Shown here: positions 17,183 to 26,029 of the stretch, piece by piece | Layout: each line of letters opens with the position of its first letter | Position numbering within the stretch: the first letter of the stretch is position 1 | Assembly: GCF_901482695.1 (NCBI RefSeq) | Contig: NZ_LR590484.1 | Coordinates: 5,022,001-5,086,000 of the forward strand | Reading direction: 5' to 3' | From: Sphingobacterium thalpophilum | GTDB lineage: Bacteria; Bacteroidota; Bacteroidia; Sphingobacteriales; Sphingobacteriaceae | DNA: 64,000 nt | Made by a program: the position numbers and the translations under genes | Notes under the pieces: generated by a model | What the model saw: the letters and a program-made list of their open reading frames with translations, nothing else | Database searches by the model: none | Told to the model about the DNA's origin: nothing

Positions 17183-18963
17183 ATAAGTATATAAAAACTG
17201 TACTATTGATGATGCTATGCGGATTTACTTTTCTACCCAGTATCCATGCGCAGAAACAGTCTCAAAATAATTTATCAAACAACTTTGGCGTGGACTGGAA
17301 ATTTCATGCCGGCGAAGGCAGGGACAGCAGCTGGAGTAGAATAGACTATCAGGATAATCATTGGGCCAACGTAGTATCCAATAAACTACTCAAAGAACAG
17401 GGACAAAAATTGGATCAGGGCTTTGGCTGGTACCGTAAGAAACTGAGCTTTCCAGCTCAACTACAGCAGAAAATTGCCGAGGCTGAAGGTATCAGGATTG
17501 ACCTTGGTAAATTTGCAGCCTGTGAGGAGATCTACGTCAACGGAACCTTAGTCGGTAAAACCGGAGAATTTCCGCAGAATTTTGCCGGTTATTTTGATCA
17601 TGAACGCAGGTATTTTGTACCGCTCGAAGCGCTTGACCTTAAGGGCGAAAACCTGATTGCTATTAAATTTTTTGATGGATGGAGCTCCGCTGGTGGTTTT
17701 TTGAATGGCACTGTGATGAAGGTAGAGCCGGCTTCGACAGTGGATAAGCTGATGCTTAAAATCAATGTCCAGGATGAAGACTATATTTTTCTAGGAAGCG
17801 ATAGTATCGCAATTGCGCCGACAATTGCTAATAGCGGAAAAAAAGCATTGCATGCGACATTGAAAATCTTTCTGACAACGGATGATGGAGCGGTGGTCCA
17901 ATCTCATGAACTGAAAGTCGATATTCCAGGAAAGGGTACTGCCCGGCCGGGTATATTCGGACTGAAGAATGCAAAACCGGGATTTTATCACTATAAAGTT
18001 AGTTTGAATCTGGACGGAGGACAAAAATTGGAAGAGCAGGTGAATGTAGGTTATGAACCTGAAAAAATTGTTTCTCCCAATGATGAAAAGGCAGATTTTG
18101 ATAAATTTTGGCAAGCGAATAAAGCGCAGCTTGCTCGTATACAGCCCGATTATCAATTGATGCTGATTCCGGAGCAGTCCAAACTGGATTACGAGATGTA
18201 CCATGTGTCGATGCGTTCGCTGGATAATGAACTTATCATGGGGTATTATGCTAAACCTAAAAAGGCAGGAAAGCATCCCGTTATTGTGGAATATATGGGC
18301 TACGGATCAAAACCTTATTTCCCAAATCAGTCTTGGGATGGCTTTGCTTATTTTGTGCTGTCCGTTCGGGGACAAGCGTTAAATGAAAAGTCAAATCATT
18401 TTGGTACATGGTTCACCTATGGGATAGACAATAAGGATAATTACTACTACCGGGGTGCGTTTATGGATGTGCTGCGTGCATTGGACTTTGTCAGTTCAAG
18501 AGATGAAATTGATGGCAACCGAATTGCTGTGCGTGGATCAAGTCAGGGCGGCGCATTGTCGGTCGTTGCGGCATCGCTGGATCCTCGGGTAAAAGCATTA
18601 GCTATTGGTATCCCTTTTTTATCGGATTTTCAGGATTACTTCAAAATCGCCCCTTGGCCCAAGTCGGATGTGGCCTATTATTTAAGTCAGCATCCCGAAG
18701 TGAGCTGGAAACAAGTATACCATACGCTTTCTTATTTTGATATTAAAAATATGGCTTCTCGTATCCGTGTGCCGTTGGTTATGGGGATTGGGGTGCAAGA
18801 TAATGTATGCCCGCCACATATCAATTTCGCAGCTTATAACCAGGTGAAAAGCAAAAAATCCTGGATGGCCTTTCCCTCGTATGGACATAGCACCGGAAAG
18901 GCATTTCATACCGCGGGACTGGACCTATTCCGACGCGTTCTACATGTTGAACAATCAAGATAA
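17179..18963 (+). CDS. Two-domain acetyl esterase (CE7/AXE1-type C-terminal domain)
   Basis: This 594-residue secreted protein has a signal peptide (FLPSIHA-QKQ), a beta-sandwich of about residues 30-190 resembling the GH2 sugar-binding fold, a linker domain and an alpha/beta-hydrolase domain from about residue 290. The catalytic triad is visible: Ser455 in RGSSQGGA, Asp541 in GVQDNVCPP and His570 in SYGHST. This matches CE7/acetylxylan esterases, which remove acetyl groups from acetylated oligosaccharides. In this locus the substrate is probably acetylated glucomannan. The fusion to a GH2-like sandwich is uncommon for CE7, whose members are usually about 320 residues. Confidence 0.85.
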   Translation: MNKYIKTVLLMMLCGFTFLPSIHAQKQSQNNLSNNFGVDWKFHAGEGRDSSWSRIDYQDNHWANVVSNKLLKEQGQKLDQGFGWYRKKLSFPAQLQQKIAEAEGIRIDLGKFAACEEIYVNGTLVGKTGEFPQNFAGYFDHERRYFVPLEALDLKGENLIAIKFFDGWSSAGGFLNGTVMKVEPASTVDKLMLKINVQDEDYIFLGSDSIAIAPTIANSGKKALHATLKIFLTTDDGAVVQSHELKVDIPGKGTARPGIFGLKNAKPGFYHYKVSLNLDGGQKLEEQVNVGYEPEKIVSPNDEKADFDKFWQANKAQLARIQPDYQLMLIPEQSKLDYEMYHVSMRSLDNELIMGYYAKPKKAGKHPVIVEYMGYGSKPYFPNQSWDGFAYFVLSVRGQALNEKSNHFGTWFTYGIDNKDNYYYRGAFMDVLRALDFVSSRDEIDGNRIAVRGSSQGGALSVVAASLDPRVKALAIGIPFLSDFQDYFKIAPWPKSDVAYYLSQHPEVSWKQVYHTLSYFDIKNMASRIRVPLVMGIGVQDNVCPPHINFAAYNQVKSKKSWMAFPSYGHSTGKAFHTAGLDLFRRVLHVEQSR

Positions 18964-18998
18964 TAAAAAAAGAACTTACATTATATTTAATTCGAATC

Positions 18999-20177
18999 AT
19001 GAGTACATTATTTGAGCAACGTCTAAAAAATGTTGAAGCAGATCACTTTGCCCTATTACAAAGAAAAAACCATCCAGTTAAGGAAAACAATGGTATTTAC
19101 CAACGGTATAAACATCCTGTCCTTACAGCTGACCATACGCCGGTTTTCTGGCGCTATGATCTCAACGAACAGACCAATCCTTTTTTTATGGAACGCTTTG
19201 GTATCAACGGGACATTCAATGCCGGGGCAATTAAATGGGAGGGTAAGTACCTGCTGGTGGTCCGCGTAGAAGGTAACGACCGAAAGTCCTTTTTTGCCAT
19301 TGCAGAAAGTCCCAACGGTGTAGATCAGTTTAAGTTCTGGGATTATCCGATGGATATTCCGGAAACGGATAATCCGGATACCAATATCTACGACATGCGC
19401 CTGACAGCACATGAAGATGGCTGGATCTATGGGATTTTCTGCTCTGAACGCAAAGATCCCGATGCTGCACCGGGCGATCTGTCGGCCGCAGTGGCTGCCG
19501 CGGGAATTGTGCGGACCAAAGACCTGAAACATTGGGAAAGGCTGCCCGATCTTCAATCAAAGAGCCAACAACGGAACGTAGTCCTACATCCCGAATTTGT
19601 CAATGGAAGATATGCCTTATACACCCGGCCCCAGGATGGCTTCATTGATACAGGAAGCGGTGGCGGGATCGGATGGGGATTGGTGGATACGATGGAAAAC
19701 GCCATCGTGGCGGAGGAAAAAATCATAAACCACCGTTATTATCACACGATCAAAGAGCTAAAAAATGGCGAGGGACCGGCGCCGATAAAAACCGCCAAAG
19801 GCTGGTTACACCTTGCACATGGCGTACGGGCATGTGCAGCCGGATTACGTTACGTACTTTACGTCTATCTTACCGACCTCGACGCCCCAGAAAGACTGAT
19901 CGCCGAACCGGCTGGCCACCTGATGGCTCCAATGAATGAAGAGCGTATAGGCGATGTTTCGAACGTGCTCTTCAGCAACGGCTGGATCGCGGATGAGGAT
20001 GGAACGATATACATCTATTATGCGTCTAGCGACACCCGTATGCATGTTGCAGTGACTTCTGTTGAAAAGTTGCTCGACTACTGTCTGCATACGGCTGAAG
20101 ACGGCATGCGTTCAAAAAAATCTGTGGCAACGTTGCGGAGTATAATTTCGAATAATTTGAAACTGAAAAATAAGTAA
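18999..20177 (+). CDS. GH130 4-O-beta-D-mannosyl-D-glucose phosphorylase
   Basis: The 392-residue protein is close in length and motif to GH130 subfamily 1 mannosylglucose phosphorylases. The proposed catalytic Asp is residue 132 in PDTNIYDMRLTAHEDGWIYG, almost the same position as Asp131 of the Bacteroides fragilis enzyme. The reaction is Man-beta-1,4-Glc plus phosphate to mannose-1-phosphate plus glucose. There is no signal peptide, so it is cytoplasmic. It works after cellobiose 2-epimerase, encoded two genes downstream, has converted mannobiose to mannosylglucose, and it is co-oriented with the transporter that would import the disaccharide. Confidence 0.93.
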   Translation: MSTLFEQRLKNVEADHFALLQRKNHPVKENNGIYQRYKHPVLTADHTPVFWRYDLNEQTNPFFMERFGINGTFNAGAIKWEGKYLLVVRVEGNDRKSFFAIAESPNGVDQFKFWDYPMDIPETDNPDTNIYDMRLTAHEDGWIYGIFCSERKDPDAAPGDLSAAVAAAGIVRTKDLKHWERLPDLQSKSQQRNVVLHPEFVNGRYALYTRPQDGFIDTGSGGGIGWGLVDTMENAIVAEEKIINHRYYHTIKELKNGEGPAPIKTAKGWLHLAHGVRACAAGLRYVLYVYLTDLDAPERLIAEPAGHLMAPMNEERIGDVSNVLFSNGWIADEDGTIYIYYASSDTRMHVAVTSVEKLLDYCLHTAEDGMRSKKSVATLRSIISNNLKLKNK

Positions 20178-20195
20178 ATTTATTGCAAAACGAGA

Positions 20196-21596
20196 ATGAT
20201 GATAAAAACTGAACATATCAGCCTAAAGGAAAAAATCGGTTATGGATTGGGTGACGCTGCTTCGTCCATGTTCTGGAAATTATTTGGCATGTACCTCATG
20301 TTTTTCTATACCGATATATTCGGACTGGAAGCCAAAGTTGTCGGAACGATGTTTTTGGTGACCCGCGTCTGGGATTCCTTATTTGATCCGATTATCGGGA
20401 TCCTGGCAGATCGCACACAATCTAAGTGGGGCAAATTCAGGCCTTATCTTTTATATGTCGCGGTCCCTTTTGGTGTGATCGGTATTTTCACATTCTACAC
20501 ACCTTCGCTGACGGATAGCGGCAAGCTTGTCTATGCCTATCTTACTTATTCGGTGATGATGATGGTTTACTCGGCGATCAATGTACCTTATGCGTCGCTC
20601 CTGGGGGTCATGAGCACCGCTCCGAAGACACGCAGCGTACTGGCTACATTCCGAATGAGCTTTGCCTATCTGGGTAGTTTCGTGACCTTGCTGTTGTTTA
20701 ATCCGCTGGTCAACTTCTTCAGCGGTCACAACCTCGCAATAGAGGCTCAGCAGAAAGGCTGGGTAATGGCCGTTGCTGTAATTGCGACCTGCTGTGTGAT
20801 CCTCTTTCTGCTATGCTTTGCATGGACACGTGAACGCGTTCAGCCCGCAACAGATACGCATACAAGCCTAAGACAGGACATCAAAGACCTGCTCAACAAT
20901 GGTCCTTGGTGGATCCTTCTGGGTGCCGGAGTATCTACCTTGGTCTTTAACTCAATCAGGGATGGGGCAACGCTATATTACTTCAAGTACTACATCCATG
21001 AGGAGAACTACGGCGGCATCAGACTGTTCAATATTCCTTTTGTACTAAGCGGCCTCTATCTTGCACTGGGTCAGGCCGCCAATATCATCGGTGTGATACT
21101 GGCAGCGCCTCTTAGTAACAGCATCGGCAAGAAAAACACCTTCGTGCTGACCATGCTGGCGGCCACCTTGGGAAGTGTAACATTCTACTGGCTGGATAAA
21201 AGTCAGCTATGGGGCATATTCGGGCTGCAGGTGCTGATCAGTATCTGTGCCGGCGCGGTATTCCCGCTGCTGTGGTCAATGTATGCCGACTGTGTGGACT
21301 ATTCAGAACTGAAAACGGGCAACCGTGCTACAGGTCTTGTGTTCAGCTCCTCGTCCATGAGCCAGAAACTCGGCTGGGCCTTTGGCACCGCTGTAACAGG
21401 CTGGCTGCTCGGTTATTTCGGCTTTCAGGCCAACCAGCTGCAGTCTGATGAGACCATCAGCGGCATTAAAATGTTTCTGAGTATATTTCCGGCCGCAGGT
21501 ACGCTGCTATCGGTGCTCTTTATCAGCTTTTACCCATTGACTGAGAAAAAGATGGAGACAATCACTGAAGAGCTGGACAGCCGCAGGAAATCTTGA
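20196..21596 (+). CDS. GPH-family sugar:cation symporter (MFS), probable mannobiose importer
   Basis: This 466-residue protein has 12 predicted membrane helices and the glycoside-pentoside-hexuronide signatures: KIGYGLGDAASSMFWK at the start, DPIIGILADRTQSKWGKFRPYLL in the first loop and NSIGKKNTFVL in the middle. These symporters carry di- and oligosaccharides across the inner membrane with Na+ or H+. Placed between the phosphorylase and the epimerase, it should bring mannobiose or glucomanno-disaccharides into the cytoplasm. Start is ATG 20196 or ATG 20199. Confidence 0.92.
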   Translation: MMIKTEHISLKEKIGYGLGDAASSMFWKLFGMYLMFFYTDIFGLEAKVVGTMFLVTRVWDSLFDPIIGILADRTQSKWGKFRPYLLYVAVPFGVIGIFTFYTPSLTDSGKLVYAYLTYSVMMMVYSAINVPYASLLGVMSTAPKTRSVLATFRMSFAYLGSFVTLLLFNPLVNFFSGHNLAIEAQQKGWVMAVAVIATCCVILFLLCFAWTRERVQPATDTHTSLRQDIKDLLNNGPWWILLGAGVSTLVFNSIRDGATLYYFKYYIHEENYGGIRLFNIPFVLSGLYLALGQAANIIGVILAAPLSNSIGKKNTFVLTMLAATLGSVTFYWLDKSQLWGIFGLQVLISICAGAVFPLLWSMYADCVDYSELKTGNRATGLVFSSSSMSQKLGWAFGTAVTGWLLGYFGFQANQLQSDETISGIKMFLSIFPAAGTLLSVLFISFYPLTEKKMETITEELDSRRKS

Positions 21597-21618
21597 CAAG
21601 CGAAATCAAAACTAGCAA

Positions 21619-22788
21619 ATGAAAGGATTTAAAGAAGAACTTGAAAATAATATCCTCCGCTATTGGATGGAAAATATGATAGATACAGAATACGGGGGCT
21701 TTTATGGGCGGATAGATGGACACAACGTGCTCGATAAAAGGGCCGGTAAAGGTGTTGTCATGCATGCCCGGATCCTGTGGACTTTTTCCGCTGCCTACCG
21801 CCTCCTCGGAAGGCAGGCATACCGGCAGATGGCCGACAGGGCTTATGTATATCTGCGGGACTTTTTCATGGATAGACAGTACGGCGGTGTCTATTGGGAG
21901 CTGGATTACCGTGGGGAGCCCCTCAATCGAAAAAAACAGACGTATGCACAGGGTTTCGCATTATATGGTTTTTCTGAATATTATCGTGCTACGGGTAATA
22001 CCGAGGCGTTAGAATATGCTAAGCAGCAATTTAATATCATCGAGAAATGCAGGGATAACGCACTCGGTGGCTATTGGGAAGCGTTCACCGAGGACTGGCA
22101 GCCGATGGCTGATATGCGGCTGAGTGAAAAAGATGCCAACGAAGCCAAAACCATGAACACACATCTGCATATCCTGGAACCCTACACAAATTTACTCAGG
22201 ATCTGGATCGATCAAAGGCTCATTGAAGCGCAGAGCGAATTGATCACCCTGTTTGTGGACCGAATCTTTGATAAGAGAACCGGACATCTACAGCTATTTT
22301 TCGATGGAGACTGGAATGTCAAAGGTGATATACAGTCTTTTGGACACGACATTGAGGCGGCATGGTTACTATTGGAAGCCGCCGAGGTACTGGGCGATCC
22401 CCAATTGGTTGAGAAGGTCCGGATGATAGTGCCACAAATAGGAAAGGCCGCACTTGAAGGCATCCTTCCTGATGGCAGCATGGCCTACGAAAGGAATCAT
22501 AAACACTGGGATCGGGAACGTCACTGGTGGGTACAGGCTGAAGCCGTAGTCGGATTTTCCAATCTAGGCCGACTACTAAGCGACAAATTTTATATGGATA
22601 AAGCAGAGGATACATGGGATTATATTGTTTCCAGCATAATCGATAAAAAAGATGGTGAATGGTTCTGGAGCAGGCTCGAAAACGGTGAGGTCAATAAAGC
22701 GGATGATAAAGCGGGATTCTGGAAGTGTCCTTATCATAATGGACGGATGTGTATGGAGATGCTTGAAAATTTTGGAAACACACTATGA
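21619..22788 (+). CDS. Cellobiose 2-epimerase (AGE superfamily)
   Basis: The 389-residue cytoplasmic protein has the (alpha/alpha)6-barrel pattern of the N-acylglucosamine 2-epimerase superfamily. Likely active-site His residues occur in NTHLHILEPYTNL, SFGHDIEAAWLL and CPYHNGRMCMEM. Cellobiose 2-epimerases convert beta-1,4-mannobiose to Man-Glc, feeding the GH130 phosphorylase; gene neighbourhood makes this more likely than N-acylglucosamine epimerisation. Its TGA overlaps the ATG of the first GH26 gene (four-base overlap). Confidence 0.92.
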   Translation: MKGFKEELENNILRYWMENMIDTEYGGFYGRIDGHNVLDKRAGKGVVMHARILWTFSAAYRLLGRQAYRQMADRAYVYLRDFFMDRQYGGVYWELDYRGEPLNRKKQTYAQGFALYGFSEYYRATGNTEALEYAKQQFNIIEKCRDNALGGYWEAFTEDWQPMADMRLSEKDANEAKTMNTHLHILEPYTNLLRIWIDQRLIEAQSELITLFVDRIFDKRTGHLQLFFDGDWNVKGDIQSFGHDIEAAWLLLEAAEVLGDPQLVEKVRMIVPQIGKAALEGILPDGSMAYERNHKHWDRERHWWVQAEAVVGFSNLGRLLSDKFYMDKAEDTWDYIVSSIIDKKDGEWFWSRLENGEVNKADDKAGFWKCPYHNGRMCMEMLENFGNTL

Positions 22789-23930
22789 TCGGAAGAATAC
22801 TACTGTACGGATCGATGCTGATCTTGCAATCGATCCACTATCTGTACGCGCAGCACGCCTTAACTGCCGACAGCAGAGCAACAAAAGGCACAATAGCGTT
22901 ATATCAATCCCTCAAACTGGCGCAATCGCAGAGATTGATGATTCTGGGCCAGCAAGATGCCCTATGTTATGGACGGTACTGGCGTGGTGACCAGGACCGC
23001 AGCGACGTGAAAGAGGTTACAGGGAGCCATCCGGCAATGCTCGGCCTCGATTTTCATGTGCTGACACATAAAGATACAGAGTATCGGAGACTAGAAACAG
23101 CTAGATTAGTGCGCACCGTAAAAGATATGTATAAACGTGGTGGTATCATCACTTTTTGCTGGCATATGGCCAATCCGGTAAATGGAGGATCATACGAATG
23201 GCAGAGCAATCCACAGCTCGCCGTTAGGGAAATCCTTCCCGGAGGTAAGGCCAATGGGACATATAGGTCATACCTCCGCCGGATGCGTGATTTTTTGCGA
23301 CGATGTAATGACTCCGGCGGAAAGCCCATTCCAATTATATTCAGACCTTTCCACGAGTTTGACGGGGACTGGTTCTGGTGGGGCAAAGGCCATGCCACTG
23401 CTGATGAGTTTATCCAGCTGTGGCGATATACCGTCGATTACCTCAGGAATGATCTAAAGGTACATCAGCTGCTCTTTGCCTATTCGCCGGACTGCCGATT
23501 CCAGAATAAAAGTGACTACATGACACATTATCCCGGCGATGATTATGTCGATATCCTGGGCATGGACAACTATTGGGATTTTAGGCCGGATGGAGCTAAT
23601 GACCCTGCCGCAGCATCGCTTAAAATGAGCATCGTATCAGGGATAGCCCAGGAACGGGGAAAAATTGCGGCCCTCACGGAGACAGGACTGGAACGCATAT
23701 CGGACCCGGACTGGTTTACACAGGTCTTGCAGCCTATGCTCAGGAAATCGCCATTGGCCTATTTTATGCTTTGGCGCAATGCTGACGATATTCCGGCGCA
23801 TTACTACGTCCCCACAGCGGACCACCCCGCGGCAGCCGATTTTAAGGCCTTCTGCCGGTCGACAGATATTATTTTATTAAACACGCTAAACACGATATAT
23901 AAACATGATGATGAAGAGAAATTTCGTTAA
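22785..23930 (+). CDS. GH26 beta-mannanase, first of a tandem pair
   Basis: The 381-residue protein has a signal peptide ending near YLYA-QH and one GH26 (beta/alpha)8 barrel. Acid/base Glu191 lies in FRPFHEFDGDWFWWG and nucleophile Glu299 in ALTETGLE. GH26 enzymes hydrolyse beta-1,4-mannan chains by endo action or release mannobiose. No lipobox is seen, so it is probably periplasmic or secreted. It is about the same length as the next gene, which encodes the same motifs, and the two reading frames overlap by 26 bases. The C-terminal 20 residues (Ile/Asn/Lys rich, ending EEKFR) lie in that overlap and may have been gained by loss of an earlier stop. Confidence 0.93.
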   Translation: MIGRILLYGSMLILQSIHYLYAQHALTADSRATKGTIALYQSLKLAQSQRLMILGQQDALCYGRYWRGDQDRSDVKEVTGSHPAMLGLDFHVLTHKDTEYRRLETARLVRTVKDMYKRGGIITFCWHMANPVNGGSYEWQSNPQLAVREILPGGKANGTYRSYLRRMRDFLRRCNDSGGKPIPIIFRPFHEFDGDWFWWGKGHATADEFIQLWRYTVDYLRNDLKVHQLLFAYSPDCRFQNKSDYMTHYPGDDYVDILGMDNYWDFRPDGANDPAAASLKMSIVSGIAQERGKIAALTETGLERISDPDWFTQVLQPMLRKSPLAYFMLWRNADDIPAHYYVPTADHPAAADFKAFCRSTDIILLNTLNTIYKHDDEEKFR

Positions 23931-25032
23931 CAGCTCTCTGCGCCGGATTGGCATGTGCCTGTCCTGGTGGCTATGGGGATTAAGTGCCATGGCACAATTG
24001 CCAGCAGATCGTAATGCCACTGCCGAAACACGGGCGCTATACAACAAAATCAATAGCCTCCGGACAAAAGGGATCGCCGTTGGGCATCAGGACGCCCTGG
24101 CTTATGGACATGGCTGGTACAGGCAGAATGGGAGAAGCGATGTCAGTGACGTGACAGGAAAATATCCGAAAGTCATAGGCTGGGAGTTAGGCGATATAGA
24201 ACTGGGGAAAGCTTACAACCTGGATTCCGTCTATTTCGAGGATATGCGCCGTTATATACAGGCCACCCACGAACGGGGCGGAATCACAACAATAAGCTGG
24301 CATGGCAACAACATCCTATCTGGTAAAAATGCCTGGGACTGTGCACAGGACAGTGTAGTTCGTTCTATTCTACCAACAGGAAGTAACCATCAGAAATACT
24401 TGAGCTGGCTGGATAATGTGGCGCAGTTTCTGTTGAGTCTCAAAGACACACAGGGCCATCTCATTCCTGTTGTGCTTAGACCCTACCATGAACATACCGG
24501 TACATGGTTTTGGTGGGGAGCCAAGCAGTGTACACCCGCGGAATACAAAGCTCTGTGGAAGATGACGGTCGACTATTTTCAACAAAAGCATAACATCCAC
24601 CATCTCCTTTACTGCTATTCGCCGTCTGAAACTGACCATGAAGCACATTATCTGGAAAGATATCCGGGCAACGAGTACGTTGATCTAGTGGCTTTCGACT
24701 GTTATGTACCCGGTGCCGGCTCCCCGAAAGACATCGAAAAATACAGGTCTGCCATGGCCAAAAACATCGCTATCGTCACAGCATATGCGGATAAATCGGG
24801 AAAAATCCCGACAATCGGTGAGACGGGACTGGAAGCGGTAAAAGATAATGGATACTTTTCGGAAATTGTATATCCCTTGGTTAGAGGCAAAAAGCTCGCT
24901 TGGATCCTGTTCTGGCGAAATGCGTATGAAGCCGACAAACCGCAGCACTTTTACGTGCCCTACAAAGTCCATCCAGCAGCTGTGGATTTTAAGAAGTTCG
25001 TAAACAAGACGGATGTATTTTTGTCAAACTAG
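23905..25032 (+). CDS. GH26 beta-mannanase, second of a tandem pair
   Basis: The 375-residue protein has a signal peptide ending SAMA-QLPA and a GH26 barrel with acid/base Glu196 (LRPYHEHTGTWFWWG) and nucleophile Glu306 (TIGETGLEAV). The start is one of three consecutive ATG codons at 23905, 23908 and 23911, all inside the previous gene. The two GH26 proteins share layout (GHQDALAYG against GQQDALCYG; ITTISWHGNN against IITFCWHMAN) but differ in substrate-facing loops, suggesting duplication with divided roles, such as endo-mannanase and mannobiohydrolase. It is the last gene of the locus; no strong terminator follows before the convergent SPW gene. Confidence 0.93.
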   Translation: MMMKRNFVNSSLRRIGMCLSWWLWGLSAMAQLPADRNATAETRALYNKINSLRTKGIAVGHQDALAYGHGWYRQNGRSDVSDVTGKYPKVIGWELGDIELGKAYNLDSVYFEDMRRYIQATHERGGITTISWHGNNILSGKNAWDCAQDSVVRSILPTGSNHQKYLSWLDNVAQFLLSLKDTQGHLIPVVLRPYHEHTGTWFWWGAKQCTPAEYKALWKMTVDYFQQKHNIHHLLYCYSPSETDHEAHYLERYPGNEYVDLVAFDCYVPGAGSPKDIEKYRSAMAKNIAIVTAYADKSGKIPTIGETGLEAVKDNGYFSEIVYPLVRGKKLAWILFWRNAYEADKPQHFYVPYKVHPAAVDFKKFVNKTDVFLSN

Positions 25033-25111
25033 CATCTTCGAGGCAGCAAGTGGGCTCCCAAAAAAGGACAGGGCGCTAGACAACCGGCCATCGACCGTAT
25101 CTGCCCCTGCC

Positions 25112-25468
25112 TTATACCATAACCTTGGATCTGGTCTTCGTCGTCAGTGCCACACCGATTTCGATAATACCGATGATGACATGTGGGAAGTACACTATAT
25201 CTGCGAAGTCGAACAGCCAGGGTGAGAAGGCCAGAAACAAGCCCGAAAGCACATCAAGGACGAGATGCACATTCATGGGAATGATTCTGACCAAGCCCAG
25301 CTCGTAGTGGGTTATCGCACTGTATACCAAGGTCAGTATTCCTAGCACCACAAACACGGCTCCCTCGGGCCGATCATTGGCAAGGTGAAATAAAAATGGG
25401 CAAAGGATGAGAAAAACGCCTACCAGATAATCCAGGTAGCCGTGAGTCCTGGTGCTGAATATTTTCAT
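25112..25468 (-). CDS. SPW-repeat small membrane protein
   Basis: The 118-residue protein has four hydrophobic helices and the SPW repeat signature: HGYLDYLVGVFLILCPFLFHL near the N-terminus and FLAFSPWLFDF in the second half. Such proteins are small integral membrane proteins of unknown function, often near stress genes. It is the last gene of a three-gene minus-strand run, 18 bases after the hypothetical protein gene and in convergent orientation to the mannanase genes. Confidence 0.85.
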   Translation of the reverse strand: MKIFSTRTHGYLDYLVGVFLILCPFLFHLANDRPEGAVFVVLGILTLVYSAITHYELGLVRIIPMNVHLVLDVLSGLFLAFSPWLFDFADIVYFPHVIIGIIEIGVALTTKTRSKVMV

Positions 25469-25486
25469 AGCTTTTGTCAGTTTAAG

Positions 25487-26011
25487 TTATGGACGCTTTC
25501 CTGATCTGCAGAGCCGGAATATGACCGCTCCCGCGACCAATAAGCCTACGGCCGCTTTTGTGAGCATCGCCTTTCTATTGTATTTCCATTCGGATGAGAG
25601 GCCAAGCTCTTTAGGTATATTGGGGATATGTCCACTGCTGAGATCTTTCACAATGCCTTCCAGCACCTGGACGCGGTCGGCGAGCATGAGTGGCAGCCAG
25701 CGTCCATAGCTTGACTCGCTGTATTTAAACGCCACGCGCCTGACCATGCCACTGATGCCAGCGGGTGGGACCGACGTACCGAATACGGCAGTCAGATTGG
25801 GGCGCTCGACAGACTGCAGGATCTCCACCGTTTTGTCCTGCGGAAGCGGACGCTGCCAGGAATAGCCCCGATGCTCAGCATTGTTTCGCTGTTTGATGGG
25901 GTAGGTGGGATCGTTTTTCCGATCGGCATCTATACCCCAGCCTTTGATATGGGCATAGTTATGCTTTCTGTCATGGATAAAATCTTCGGATGTGGTTTGG
26001 TCTGTGATCAT
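25487..26011 (-). CDS. Hypothetical protein with one C-terminal membrane helix
   Basis: This 174-residue protein begins at ATG 26011; a longer frame would need TTG 26020. Residues 1-150 are polar, with HNYAHIKGWGIDADRKNDPTYP and SWQRPLPQDKTVEILQSVERP, and a hydrophobic helix near 150-167 (AAVGLLVAGAVIFRL) ends in a short basic tail. I do not recognise a named family. It lies between an SPW membrane protein and a zinc alcohol dehydrogenase in one direction, with gaps of 18 and 18 bases, and may anchor to the inner membrane with its bulk in the cytoplasm. Confidence 0.75.
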   Translation of the reverse strand: MITDQTTSEDFIHDRKHNYAHIKGWGIDADRKNDPTYPIKQRNNAEHRGYSWQRPLPQDKTVEILQSVERPNLTAVFGTSVPPAGISGMVRRVAFKYSESSYGRWLPLMLADRVQVLEGIVKDLSSGHIPNIPKELGLSSEWKYNRKAMLTKAAVGLLVAGAVIFRLCRSGKRP

Positions 26012-26029
26012 AATTGACAATATTAAATT

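Noticed and set aside
17791..18276. 161-codon open frame on the minus strand
   Set aside because: Antisense to the acetyl esterase; no domain and unusual Ile/His/Phe-rich composition.
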